The position numbers and the translations under genes were made by a program. A stretch of 64,000 bases of DNA from Porphyra umbilicalis (Eukaryota > Rhodophyta > Bangiophyceae > Bangiales > Bangiaceae). The notes below the pieces were generated by a model, which ran no database searches, had not been told where the DNA came from, and saw nothing but the letters and a program-made list of their open reading frames with translations. Location: contig KV918953.1 in the NCBI GenBank assembly GCA_002049455.2, positions 82,945 to 146,944 on the forward strand, given 5' to 3'. Below, piece after piece: positions 1 to 10,437 of this stretch; position 1 is the stretch's first letter, and every line of letters starts with the position of its first letter.

Positions 1-3000
1 CTCGTCCCCATCGGTGGGCGGGGCCTCCACGACGCGCACCGCCGCCAGCTCACAGGCTCCGTGAACACGCGTAAGCAACTGGCGTGCTGCCAGTCCCACA
101 CTTGCACCGTTCCATCGCAAAAAATTGACACCAGATACGGGGCGCACCCGCTTGCGCCGCCACCCACGGCCGCAACGGAGTCAAAGGCATGCTTTCGTGC
201 GCTGCCCAAGATGCGAGTGGACGCGTGGCCCAGGCTCTTGACGTGTACGACGTGCGGGCCTCTCGCGAAATCAGGGCCAACAACGGCCGCAAAGCGCACC
301 GGTGAGCCGCTCTTGCCAGCGTCGAGCACTGCCAGCTGCTTCACACTGTCGGGAAAGTTGATGACGTCGAGACAGGTGCCGCTATCCATGTCCCACACCT
401 TTATCGTCTTGTCAGGCGACGCCGAGAGCAATCGTCCGGCGGCTCGGCCATCAGCGCCGCTCACCAAAGCCACGTCCACGACAATGGAGGTGTGCCCGCA
501 CCACTCTGCCAGGCACGTGCCGGCCATATCCAAGAACAACAGCCTGGAGTACATCGGCGCCACCACGTGGGTGGGCACGCCACATCCATTGCGGTCAACG
601 AGCGCGATGCAACGGTGCACTTGGTGGCGCCAAGGCATGACCGCCACATGTGACCAGGTGTCAGTGTCCCATACCTCCACGATGCTTTCTGCCGACACAG
701 ACATCAACTGCACCGCAGCACAATCTTGGCCGCCGTCGCCCATCGCCGTCATGGAGTTGATAGCCTTCGCGTGCGGGGATGACGCCACTCGCGTTGACCG
801 TCCCGCCAGGTTCCACACCCGCACATTGTCGGTGTACGCAAACGATACCACGAGCGCCGGCTTGCCACAGCTGCGGCCACTGGCCACCTCCAGTCCGCGG
901 ACCTGGAGAACATGGCCCTCCAGCACCGAAACGCATGACTTGGCGGCCACGTCCCAGACCCGCACGGTCTTGTCGTGCGACCCCGACAACACCCGTGGAG
1001 AAGCGAACACGTCGTCGTCCACCACTGACAAGCAGCTGATCGAGTTGGTGTGGCCCTCCAAAAGTGCCACGCACGACCAGTCCTTGATGTCCCAGACTCG
1101 CAACGCGTTGCTCTTGACAAAGGGTGCCTCGGACGCCGAGACGATCCAAGTCGGCTCATTGCACGCACCGCTGCGCACCACAGCTACGTGGTCGACTGAC
1201 TTCGTGTGAGCCTCCAACACTGCCACACACGACCAGCGCTCAGCCTCACTCCACACCCGTAACGTCCCGTCCAAGGATCCCGACACCACATGCGCGGGCG
1301 TACCGCTCCCGTCGCCGCCAACCACCACCACAGACAGCACAGCGTGCGCATGGCCCTGCAGCGCGGCCAGACACTTGCCGTCATTCAGGTCCCACACCCG
1401 CAGAGTCTTGTCCTTGGACCCCGAAGCAACGAGTGCCCGACTCCCGCACTGGCCATTGTCTTCCAGCGCCAGGCACGTGACCTCCTCGGTGTGACCCTCC
1501 AGCACGGCCACGCTCCCCGCCGACCAGCCCTCAGCGTCCCAAACGCGCACCGTCCCGTCCCGACTACCCGACACAAGACGGGCTGGCGTGTCGCTTCCGC
1601 AAGCGTCCACCATCGTCACACAGCACACGGCCTTGGTGTGGCCCTCCAATACAGCCACACAGGACCAGTATTCGGTGTCCCACACACGCAGAGCACAGCC
1701 TGCACCAGAGATGACGAGTTGAGGAGTGCCGGACGCGCCGCCGCCAACCACCGCCAAACACCCTACCCCCCCAACGTGGCCCTCCATCGCAGTCACACCC
1801 GCTTCACTCTCTTCGTCCCAGACGTTGAGGATGGTGGCCTCCGCATTTGGACCGTTTGCGGTGACAACAAACAGGCCGCCGCTCTCTTTGAAGCCTGCGC
1901 ACATACGCTGCACACAATCGGAGACCGGCAGCACGCGTCGCTCCAGAGGCACGAGCAGGCGGGACGCGCCAAGCAACTCGACAAACGGAGAGACGAGGTA
2001 GGCACGCGCCGACTGGCACAGGTACGTGAGGGCCGGCCTGTCCGCCTCCGTGGCGCCGTCCGCCAACAGGGAACCAAACCTGACAGCCACCTCCCAAGCC
2101 GCCTGCTGCAGCTGCGCGCTCAGGGCGCGCCCCGTGGACACCACGGCGCCTTCCACCACCGTGGCAACATCGTCCAGCACGGCCACGCCGACTGCGTAGC
2201 GGCAGTCGGAACGGTACAACCCGCAGTGGCCGCCCGCCAACTCCACCCGCGAGGCGATGAAGCGCATGTCCAACAGCAGCAGGTCGAGCTCGTCAGCGGC
2301 GCCCGAGGCCACAAGCTGGTGGGGTAGCGCGCGCTCCACGTACCCGTCCGGGGGTATCAACCACAGCGGGCGCAGAGCCACGCGCGTGCGCCCGAGGGAA
2401 ATTTTCTCACCGGCCGCCGCGATGCCGTTGCGTTCGCAGTAGCGCTCCACCAGCAGGCTGCAGCACGCCGCGTGTCCCATATAGTCAGTCTCAAAGACGC
2501 CCGCCAAAAAGTCGATCACCAGGTCATGGAGGCTGAGGGACAGCGCTTCGCCGGGACCTAGGCCACGCAGCGACACCAACGACCGCGCGTGAAAGTCGCG
2601 CGCAATCACCGCCACGGCAGCCCTACTCTCCACATTCCACAGCGCCGCCAGCGCGGGCCACGGGAGTTGCTCCTTGGAGCGCACGACGCACAGCGCGCGG
2701 AAGTTTCGAATGCGCAGAGGCCGGTCGTCATCGTCCTCTCTGAGCGCCGTGTAGCTGGCGCGCAGGCACTCCGATAGGCAGCCATATTCGAGGTCGACGC
2801 CAGACGACTTCGTGAGCAGACTGCCTTGGTGGCTGCCGACCTGGTCGAGGGCGGCGACCCACCCGCCCTCGTGAGGGCTCGTTAGTGCATAACCGCGTAC
2901 GAGTGAGTCGAACACGGCCAAGGCGAGGGGCAGCCCGCCGCACAGCTCCACCGCCCGCCGTACGCGCTTGACGGTCTTGTCCCTGGCGGGGACGCCGCCA

Positions 3001-4844
3001 CGCTCGGCGTGCGTAAGGAGCACACTCTCCGCGTCGGTGCCGTGCCGCTCGCCGACCTCAACACAAATCACAGTGCGACCACGGCCACATCCGTGAATAA
3101 TGTCCACCCGCCGCGACGACAACAGCAGCGACGAGCGCTCCGAGTGGGCCAACGCACGTACAAATGGCACCGCCCGCGGCTCGTGCCATACGTCGTCGAG
3201 GACGACGAGACACGCCTTGTCCTTGACGACAGCTCTGAGGCGCTTAATGGCCAACTCGAGGTCGATGGCCTCCACCAGCTCACCCGACAGGGTGGTTGCC
3301 AGGTGGCACAGCTGCGCGCGCACGTCCCCCAACCCGACGTGCCGGGACGACTGCGTCCAGTGCACACCGTCTGGGAAGCGCAGCTGGCCGTCGATCTCCA
3401 AGGAGACCTTGTGCGCCACAAGCAGGCATGTCGTCGTTTTGCCACCGCCGCCCATCCCGTGAGCGCCCACGACCGCCGCGGCCGTTGCGCCGGACTGCAT
3501 GACCGCGGCGTACAGCCTCGCAGCGGGCAACGTCGGGTCATGCCAGTCGTTGAAAATGTTGTTGTCGTCGGGCAGCTCAGGCAAGCCCTGCCACCCCACC
3601 CGCGCCGCCGCAGCGAGCTGCGCCTCTGGGCCGACTGCCGCCAGGATGCAGCGCGTGTCGACCGCCGTCTGCCGCTGCAGCGCCAGGACCAGCTCGTCCA
3701 GCAGCCCGCTCGCATTCCGCCGGCTCTGGGACAGCCGATCGCCCAAGTCGGAACCGACATCCACCCCCCGGCACGACGCGCTGCAGGCGAGCCACGCGCG
3801 CTGCCGGCGGGACCGAACCAGGTGGTGCAGCTCCCCCGCCGCCGCCTCAACGTCGGCGAGGAGGCGGCTCAGGAGATGGAGCAGCTCCGCAGCCCCCACG
3901 TCAGCGTCATCGCGGACGTCTTTGAGGGCGACGAGCAACCGACGACATACTTTGTGCAGGTCGTCCACATCCGCCGATGTCTGCGCGGCCGCGTCGAAAA
4001 CGCCTTGCGCGGCAGCAAAGACGCGCGCCGCAAAACACACCGACTGGAGCGCCACGCCGACCACAGGGCCGGCCGCGGCAGCGAGGTTGGACGCCTCCTT
4101 CTGCGTCACCTCGGTCACAAACTCGGCCACCCCCGCCACGCCCTCCAGCGCGCCGGTGGCCACCAGGTGGCCCGCGCCGCGGGTGAGCGCGTCCATCACA
4201 AGGAGGCGCCTCGCCGCCGCCGGCCCGTCGAGCGCCGGGCTGACCCCACCGCCGCCACCGCCGCTGCCGCCCGCCACGCCCACGTGCCGCGTCCAAACCA
4301 GCACCAACGGAGCGGCGCGCATCCGCAGCTGTCGATGCCACTCGCGCGCGTCTACCTCGGACGCCGCACAAAACCGCAGCGGATCTCCCCGGCTTGGGAG
4401 ATGCACGAGCTCAATCACCCAGCGTCCAGCGACGGCCGGCAGCTCCCCCGCCGGTGAAGCGCGAAAAACGCGCACCTCCCAGCAGGCAGCACCCGACTCG
4501 TCGCGCCGCAGAGGGAAAAAGCAGCACCCCTTCTCGGGCTGATTTACCGGCGGCATGTCCCCAGGGACGGGCGGCGTGCACACGGGCTTCGCCGGCGGCC
4601 GTGGCTGGTAGTGTAACCCACAGTGCAACCAAATAGACATGGCGGTCACCGTCCTCTTGTCGGTGAGGCGCGACACGCACGCCATCATCCCAGCCGGCTT
4701 GATCTGCTGCAGATGCCCCACGCAGGGGCGCATGAGGGTGGCCCAGGCGGCCGTGTCCTCACCGGCGGGCAGGCCGTACTTCCTACATTCCGACACGCCG
4801 TCGGCCATCGGCACGGACGAGGAGGCCCGTGCGGTTGACACCAT
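1..4844 (-). CDS. NB-ARC (STAND) protein with C-terminal WD40 repeats, 3' partial
   Basis: The frame is open with no stop from an in-frame TGA at about 5028 down to the left edge, and the first in-frame ATG is at 4844. About 1,614 codons lie in the window; the stop is outside. Residues ~20-176 look like a degenerate PH domain ending in an acidic/Trp helix (EVDAREWHRQLR). Residues ~280-380 are helical and Leu/Ala-rich. NB-ARC motifs are textbook: P-loop GMGGGGKTT (463-471), kinase-2 LVVLDDVW (546-553), an RNBS-B-like SSLLLSSRR (571-579) and GLPLA (637-641). From ~1000 onward about 13 WD40 blades can be read (GH ... RVWD spacing), some degenerate. Family knowledge: NB-ARC proteins are nucleotide-dependent switches that oligomerise, as in APAF1 and plant NLRs, and WD40 propellers often act as sensors. 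An immune or cell-death role is inference. No intron is needed. Confidence 0.93.
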   Translation of the reverse strand, partial: MVSTARASSSVPMADGVSECRKYGLPAGEDTAAWATLMRPCVGHLQQIKPAGMMACVSRLTDKRTVTAMSIWLHCGLHYQPRPPAKPVCTPPVPGDMPPVNQPEKGCCFFPLRRDESGAACWEVRVFRASPAGELPAVAGRWVIELVHLPSRGDPLRFCAASEVDAREWHRQLRMRAAPLVLVWTRHVGVAGGSGGGGGGVSPALDGPAAARRLLVMDALTRGAGHLVATGALEGVAGVAEFVTEVTQKEASNLAAAAGPVVGVALQSVCFAARVFAAAQGVFDAAAQTSADVDDLHKVCRRLLVALKDVRDDADVGAAELLHLLSRLLADVEAAAGELHHLVRSRRQRAWLACSASCRGVDVGSDLGDRLSQSRRNASGLLDELVLALQRQTAVDTRCILAAVGPEAQLAAAARVGWQGLPELPDDNNIFNDWHDPTLPAARLYAAVMQSGATAAAVVGAHGMGGGGKTTTCLLVAHKVSLEIDGQLRFPDGVHWTQSSRHVGLGDVRAQLCHLATTLSGELVEAIDLELAIKRLRAVVKDKACLVVLDDVWHEPRAVPFVRALAHSERSSLLLSSRRVDIIHGCGRGRTVICVEVGERHGTDAESVLLTHAERGGVPARDKTVKRVRRAVELCGGLPLALAVFDSLVRGYALTSPHEGGWVAALDQVGSHQGSLLTKSSGVDLEYGCLSECLRASYTALREDDDDRPLRIRNFRALCVVRSKEQLPWPALAALWNVESRAAVAVIARDFHARSLVSLRGLGPGEALSLSLHDLVIDFLAGVFETDYMGHAACCSLLVERYCERNGIAAAGEKISLGRTRVALRPLWLIPPDGYVERALPHQLVASGAADELDLLLLDMRFIASRVELAGGHCGLYRSDCRYAVGVAVLDDVATVVEGAVVSTGRALSAQLQQAAWEVAVRFGSLLADGATEADRPALTYLCQSARAYLVSPFVELLGASRLLVPLERRVLPVSDCVQRMCAGFKESGGLFVVTANGPNAEATILNVWDEESEAGVTAMEGHVGGVGCLAVVGGGASGTPQLVISGAGCALRVWDTEYWSCVAVLEGHTKAVCCVTMVDACGSDTPARLVSGSRDGTVRVWDAEGWSAGSVAVLEGHTEEVTCLALEDNGQCGSRALVASGSKDKTLRVWDLNDGKCLAALQGHAHAVLSVVVVGGDGSGTPAHVVSGSLDGTLRVWSEAERWSCVAVLEAHTKSVDHVAVVRSGACNEPTWIVSASEAPFVKSNALRVWDIKDWSCVALLEGHTNSISCLSVVDDDVFASPRVLSGSHDKTVRVWDVAAKSCVSVLEGHVLQVRGLEVASGRSCGKPALVVSFAYTDNVRVWNLAGRSTRVASSPHAKAINSMTAMGDGGQDCAAVQLMSVSAESIVEVWDTDTWSHVAVMPWRHQVHRCIALVDRNGCGVPTHVVAPMYSRLLFLDMAGTCLAEWCGHTSIVVDVALVSGADGRAAGRLLSASPDKTIKVWDMDSGTCLDVINFPDSVKQLAVLDAGKSGSPVRFAAVVGPDFARGPHVVHVKSLGHASTRILGSARKHAFDSVAAVGGGASGCAPYLVSIFCDGTVQVWDWQHASCLRVFTEPVSWRRCASWRPRPPMGT

Positions 4845-5636
4845 TGAGGGCGAGCAGGCGACAGTGGCGCAAGAGAGGGTTATCGCGATGAAAGAGAGGA
4901 GGGTGGGGGACGGAAGATCAAGCAGCAACAGCGACGCACGGTACCGGACAGCGCAAGGCAACACCAGATGTACCTGGTGCCTCGCGGCCCAATCCAAGGG
5001 ATGGGTGTCGTTAGTCCAGACTCGACTTCACTGCACTGTGCGGTCAAACCCAGGTTCCCTCAGTGGCAAAACAATGGACCCGGCGAGGGCATTTTTGTGC
5101 TTGAGATTCCCATTCTTGTGCTGCGCAACTTCGGAGTGCAGCACACAGATATTGTGAACATCGAGCGGCGACGAGGAAGAAACTGCTGCGTGGACGGGCT
5201 TGGAATGTAGCACCCAATCGACGTAACCTGGACGTGACTGATTCAGTAGACGATCGAGGTGCAGCACATCGCTGTGCAACACGTTTGGAGCCGGCTTGCA
5301 CGACAGAAACGGGCTTTTGTGCACCACGCACCTTAGATGTGCCGCATAAATCGAGCTCGGGAGGGCTCGCGGCACCAATTGTTGGGCTACAATGCAGTCA
5401 AGAAGTGCTGCAGAAAAGCTGGTTTGGGGCGCGATGTCGCTCACTTTTCGCCGTCCAGGGAACCCTGCGCAAACCCCACTGTGCTGTATGGCAAGTAGGG
5501 TCGGGTGTAACTGGCTCAGGTCACGCAACTTGTTCAACCAGTTGCGGCCCCAGCTACAGTAGTGTCTGGTTGCTGAACTTATTATAATCCAGCCGAGCAA
5601 CTCGGCTGTCCTGATCAGGATGGTCAAAACCAGTGA
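4845..5636. other. Upstream region of the NB-ARC/WD40 gene
   Basis: This 5' flank holds no gene I can support. The frame of the NB-ARC gene stays open without ATG up to the TGA near 5028. Beyond that single stop the same frame is open again for 216 codons (5028-5678), but that stretch has no recognisable domain and overlaps a hairpin, so it is more likely chance or an old 5' exon remnant. A short palindrome (gccgag/ctcggc) lies near 5593-5607. I see no convincing TATA box on the minus strand. Confidence 0.4.
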
Positions 5637-5773
5637 GTACAGCCGTTCCCCAAGAATCCCGCACTCCGACAGTTGCAAAAGAGTTCTAAATCGGCCTCTA
5701 CGACCCCGCAGAGGCCGATTTGGAACTCTTTTGCAACAGGTGGAGTGCGGGATTTTTGGGAGAACGGCTGTAC
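5637..5773. repeat. Long hairpin (63-bp arms)
   Basis: Arms 5637-5699 and 5711-5773 are inverted copies at roughly 90% identity around an 11-base loop. The outermost bases are gtacagccgtt and its complement. No flanking target duplication is evident. It could be a MITE collapsed to its terminal repeats or a foldback RNA locus. Confidence 0.85.
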
Positions 5774-5977
5774 GCGACGCTCTTCACGGGTGCGGCAAGA
5801 TTTTCCAAGCGGGTCTCTCCACGCACAGAACCGTCAAACGTGGCACTTCGCCGAATATGTGAGCGTCCTGCCGAGGTAAATAGAATGGCAGATTCCGATC
5901 AGATCAACATTGATTAAAACGGCGCGGACCGCAACGAACAGCGTGGGAGCACGCCACGCCAGATCGTTCTGTGCGCG

Positions 5978-6459
5978 GCATTGTGTCAGGCGCAGCACGG
6001 CCGGGTGACAGCAGCGGCTGCAGCGGGCCCACCGTCTGTCCGTCCGTGCTGGTCGAAGACGTGAAGCTTGCCCTGCCGGATGAAAATCGCCACACACACC
6101 CTGCCGACGAGCTTATAAAAGTTGTAACTACAAAATGCTGAAAAAGAACTTCGCCTGCTGTCAAATTAAGTCTGTCCCAGTCTTCCCCGATGTCTTGGAT
6201 GCACCTTTCCGCACCGGAACTATTCGTCACCATTTTCGAACTCATCAAAAATATTATATCTATACTGAAAACCCATTGAGATGAACTTTGATAAAAAGCA
6301 GTGCTAGGAATAAATGGGGGCTACTAATATTTTGACGTTTATTCCGACCACGTGTGGCCCCTTTGTGAGCCATTCGAGGCCCTATTCAAAGCTTTTCTGG
6401 GTCTTATTCAAACATGTTTCCGCATCCCCAACACATGAAGAGGGGGCCGCGGAAGGCCA
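5978..6459 (+). repeat. Direct repeat copy 1 (482 bp)
   Basis: The sequence beginning cattgtgtcagg and ending in gcggaaggc recurs at 7873-8354 in the same orientation with only scattered substitutions. The pair could be LTRs of a small non-coding retroelement (interval 1.4 kb, no coding potential), since the repeat starts near TG, but no clear CA end, primer-binding site or target duplication was found. A segmental duplication is equally possible. Confidence 0.8.
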
Positions 6460-7872
6460 GCGTCCCATGTGTTGGGAAGATAACTGGTGCTACCAGCCAA
6501 TGGGAGCGTCCCCTTATCTCTATTAGTGCCAGTCAATAAAAACGGTTCGTTTCATGCGCATCGGTGTTTGATTGGACCGCATGACATCGGACCAGAGCCG
6601 CACATGAAAAACACGTATGCGAGACGTAGCCCCCATTGAGCATGAGTTTAATCACTATTGGCTTCCAAATTGAACCACAACCACTCATAATATGGTTCGT
6701 TGGGCAGATCTCACCCGAAGGAAACTGGCGTCCGTGAGAATGGCTCGGCTGGACGAACGTGCAGCGCGAAGGAACGTCTCAGTGCACGTCTACCGGTGCC
6801 CCAAATCGCCAGATTACTGTTCTTGACACTGGTACAAGTTCTCAGCAACACCGTCGTGTGTGGGAAGTCCACAGTGTTTACGAATGAAATCGGGTTCCTG
6901 GGGATGCTCCGGAACCGCCTATAGCGCAGTTCACGCGTTTTTTATAAAACACACAAAGAGTTCTTGAGCAGTCTGAGTCAAACCACTAAACTCATGAGCT
7001 CATCGGCTGTCCCACGACGCTTTGTGCACGTCAAACGGAGCACTCCTGGACCAGAAAAGCCCATTTTTTACCCCGGGAAAAAGCAGCGAAAAGTACATTG
7101 CTGGATCGCTGCAATTCGGCGTTCACAAAGTCCTTGGGGAGTGATTCCGAGCGGAGCGTCTTTCTCCCCGGTCACCACCAGGATCGCGGACAAGAGGTCA
7201 CCCCAAGGCATCCCGGAGCCCCGTAGTGGCCGTGTGGGTCGGTTTCTCGGGCAAGGTCGACAAAGAGGTGTGATCAGCACATCTGCAGATGCCTCAGGCT
7301 ATAGAGCATCTCAGTTGAGATGCTCCATAGCCCGAGGTTCGCGGTCGCGTTGTTCTTTGCGGGTTTTTTAGGGCTATTCATCGCCCCCCGCACCCCCGGC
7401 CTTGAAGCCATCACAGCGCAAGTCTGTACCAGTGCCGTAGGTACCGGCACAGCCTTACACATCATATTTTATCCAGCTGATAGACCCTGCACCCCCTGCA
7501 GCCATCCCCTCCCCTCCCATCCGCCCCCCTTTCTTCCCCACGCGTTCACCCTCCGTTCCATCGGCTGTCCTCGGCCTGCAGTCTTCCCCCCCCCCCTCCC
7601 TCCTGCTCTGTCCTGGCCCCCTGCTCAAATGCTGGTTTTCAGCAACCCTCTGTGTCTCCTGGCGCTACCAGAGGTTCTCCAACAACTCATGTGCCCCTCC
7701 TCTGCGAAGCGTCCTGTGCTACAAAGGCTCCTTGCGCGGTCCACAAGCACCTTCGTGTGGTGGAAGGCGACACCAGGATGAAAGTAGGGGCTCCCAGATG
7801 GCCAAACACTCCGTTCTCAAATAAGCATAATTGCTGTAATGTGCGATTCCGACCCGTTCTTGTATAAGAAAT
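6460..7872. other. Non-coding interval between the direct repeats
   Basis: This interval has mixed composition with no ORF showing recognisable domains. It contains the 46-bp hairpin at 7292-7337 and a pyrimidine-rich stretch at about 7490-7620. If the flanking repeats are LTRs this would be a non-coding internal region; otherwise it is plain intergenic DNA. Confidence 0.5.
7292..7337. repeat. Short hairpin (~22-bp arms)
   Basis: A nearly perfect palindrome centred around 7314; the arms start cctcaggctatagagc and end with its complement carrying two or three mismatches. No neighbouring gene ends here, so a terminator role is not supported. Confidence 0.75.
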
Positions 7873-8354
7873 CATTGTGTCAGGCGCAGCACGGCCGGGT
7901 GACAGCAGCGGCTGCAGCGGGCCCACTGTCTGTCCGTCCGTGCTGGTCGAAGACGTGAAGCTTGCCCTGCTGGATGAAAATCGCCACACACACCCTGCCG
8001 ACGAGCTTATAAAAGTTGTAACTACAAAATGCTGAAAAAGAACTTCGCCTGCTGTCAAATCAAGTTTGTCCCTGTCTTCCCCGATGTCTTGGATGCACCT
8101 TTCCGCACCGGAACTATTCGTCGCCATTTTCGAACTCATCAAAAATATTATATCTATACTGAAAACCCATTGAGATGAACTTTGATAAAAAGCAGTGCTA
8201 GGAATAAATGGGGGCTACTAATATTTTGACGTTTATTCCGACCACGTGTGGCCCCTTTGTGGGCCATTCGAGGCCCTATTCAAAGCTTTTCTGGGTCTTA
8301 TTCGAACATGTTTCCGAATCCCGAACACATGGGGAGGGGGCCCGCGGAAGGCGC
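7873..8354 (+). repeat. Direct repeat copy 2 (482 bp)
   Basis: Second copy of the repeat at 5978-6459, same orientation and nearly identical. The minus strand of both copies carries a short ORF, but the differences between copies change amino acids freely, so there is no sign of protein-level constraint. Confidence 0.8.
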
Positions 8355-10200
8355 AACAGAGGAAGCAGGCCAGATGAGAAAAACACAAACGATCCCACGG
8401 CGGTACGCCACGGCCAGCCCAACGCGGAGAATCCCGCCCCCCAGAAGCTTCAAGCGACCCCCCTCGGCGCTGCCGCCCCCGTCGCCTGCGCCCGCACCGC
8501 CAGCCTCGCGAGGTGGCGGATCCGCGACAAGCTCCACTGCGGTCTTGGCGTCCCCCCAACGCCGCGGACCCCCTCCCCTGCGACGCCTGCGGCGGATGGA
8601 CGGGCGCATCGGGTAACAGCGGTCGATTAGCACCTGTCGCCACACCGCTTAATACCCCCCTCGGGGAGGGGCGGTCGACTCCTCGAGGGACCCCCGCCCG
8701 TCCGACACGCCCACCGCAGGCCCGCCGCAGTAGTCTCCCGCCGACCGCTAGCCGCAGGCGGCGGCAGCAAACAGCTGCCGGTGAGCAGGCCGACGTGGTG
8801 GCCGACGCGGTCGCCGGCCGCCCGCCGCCCGCGACCGCCGGCCTTGCGTCCAAGGCGTGCGCTGCAGCTCCACCTGCGCGCCCGCCGCCGCGCAGTAGGC
8901 GGCCGACTGGTTGGTTGCGACGGGTATCGACGCCACCCGCACGGGCTGCGCGGTCCGCCGACCACCCCTGCGGCGGTACGGTGGTACCTGCCGAGCCGCC
9001 TCTTTCCAAGCGAATCGGCTCGCACCGACGGCCTCGGGCGTACCGGCTTGTCGGGTGGCAGCGGCGCCGCGGGCTCTCCCAGACGATACGTGCGGGTATA
9101 CCGCGCCGCATCGCCCTCTGCCACGGAGGTCGTCATGGGGGCGCCGCCGCGTCGCGACGGCCAGAGCGGCAACGGCGGCGGCGGCCGTGGCGGCGCGTGG
9201 CGTGGCGGCGGCAGCGCGGCGGGGGCGGCCTCTGCCTGCCGCGCTCCGGTGCCGCAGCGCCGCCGCGACGCTGCCGCCGCGGCCGCGGCGTGCCGACCGC
9301 CTGTATGGGCGCCGCCGCTGCGGAAATCGGTGAAGGAGCCTGTTGGAACAGAGGTGGAGGGACTTCGGGCACGGGCGGAGGTGGACGGGGAATCCCCCCA
9401 GCATTGGGGGGGGAAGGGGGGGAGGGACTACCGGGGTCAAGCCCGGTGGGTCTGCGATTGACGACTTCCCGGGATTGATCGTGTTGATTTGGGGCCGGCG
9501 AGTTAGCGTGGTGGAATTTGGCTTCCACCGCGCACGCCGACGGGGCGGGCGAGCGGCAACCGGGCGTTGGAGGAGGGGAGCCGCTGGAGCCAGGCGACTG
9601 GCAGGGATATCTGGGGGACAGCGGCAACGTCAGTGGCGGTGCGCTGCGGCTGGGTGGAGGGGGGCCGCTCGGCGCGGGGGGAGGGCGCAGGCGGTTGGTG
9701 GAAGGGGTGACCCCCCGGAGTGGTCGCGGTGGTGACCCGTCGTGCCGAGGGACGGCGCCGCACTACCGAACGGGCGCCCACCGGACGGGCGCCCGGGGAG
9801 GGGGGGACGGGTGAATCGGAGCCGGGCGGCGACGCGCCGACGGCAGGTGGGGACTGTGTGCTGGGAGGAGGAGGGGTAGGGCGCGGCGCTGAGTCGACCG
9901 CGCCTCCTCATCCCCTCCGACTGTATGCCCGCGGGGGGTGGGGTGGTGAGCGGGGACTGCTTTGCTTGGTGTGGGGAGAGGTTTGAGAGGACCGCGTGGC
10001 CCCGTTATAGTCGTGGGGGGAACGGGCGGGAGAGGCCAGGGGGAGAAAACAGGCATCCTTTGTTCTCACCGTCGTCGCAACCAAGGTGTGTGTGCAGCGT
10101 GTCGGGGTTGCGGCGGACCCCCTCGTTTGGTGTCTCAACAGGTTATGGGCCCAGCGTCCCTGCGGGCGCTCTTTGTGCAAGACGTGGCGGGGCAGCCTGC
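8355..10200. other. GC-rich island without an assignable gene
   Basis: Very GC-rich DNA in which several frames are open on both strands, as expected when stop codons are rare by composition. Predicted peptides are Arg/Pro/Ala/Gly mixtures without domains. A weak candidate is the plus frame at about 9518-9814. I cannot pick a real gene here. Confidence 0.5.
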
Positions 10201-10201
10201 C

Positions 10202-10400
10202 GCGGGCATGCGTGGGCACGTAGGCGGCTGCTGAGGCGGCTGCTGGACTAGACTTCGACGCAAGGCCGGCTGCGTGTGCGGCTGGGGACGGTCGTTGGCG
10301 GCAGGGGGGGGGGGGCGACCCCATCTGCGGGCGTGCGCAAGCACGTGAGTGGCTGCTGGGGCGGCCGCTGAACAAGGTGTCGACGCAAGGCCGGCTGCCG
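10202..10400 (+). repeat. Imperfect ~70-bp duplication upstream of the Copia ORF
   Basis: A segment containing the words gcgggc, tggctgctg and gacgcaaggccggctg occurs at about 10202-10271 and again at 10327-10400. It lies just 5' of the Copia ATG, in the position of a leader, but does not match the 3' flank of the element and so is not identified as an LTR. Confidence 0.6.
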
Positions 10401-10437
10401 GGGCGGTTTCGGACAGGCGTGCAAGTACGCGTGCGAG

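Noticed and set aside
61..1209. 382-codon plus-strand frame and other long plus frames (for example 3009-4457) over the NB-ARC/WD40 gene
   Set aside because: They are antisense shadows; the minus frame gives unmistakable WD40 and NB-ARC motifs across the whole stretch.
5904..6248. Conserved minus-strand ORF inside both 482-bp direct repeats (also at 7687-8142)
   Set aside because: Most differences between the copies change amino acids, so the conservation comes from recent duplication, not coding constraint.
6313..6637. 12-bp perfect inverted repeat aatgggggctac as a possible MITE
   Set aside because: No target duplication, and the second copy of the surrounding repeat has only the left end, so the element is not supported.
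8233..9478. Long overlapping ORFs on both strands in the 8.4-10 kb island
   Set aside because: Stop codons are rare in such GC-rich DNA; peptides lack domains and neither strand is favoured.
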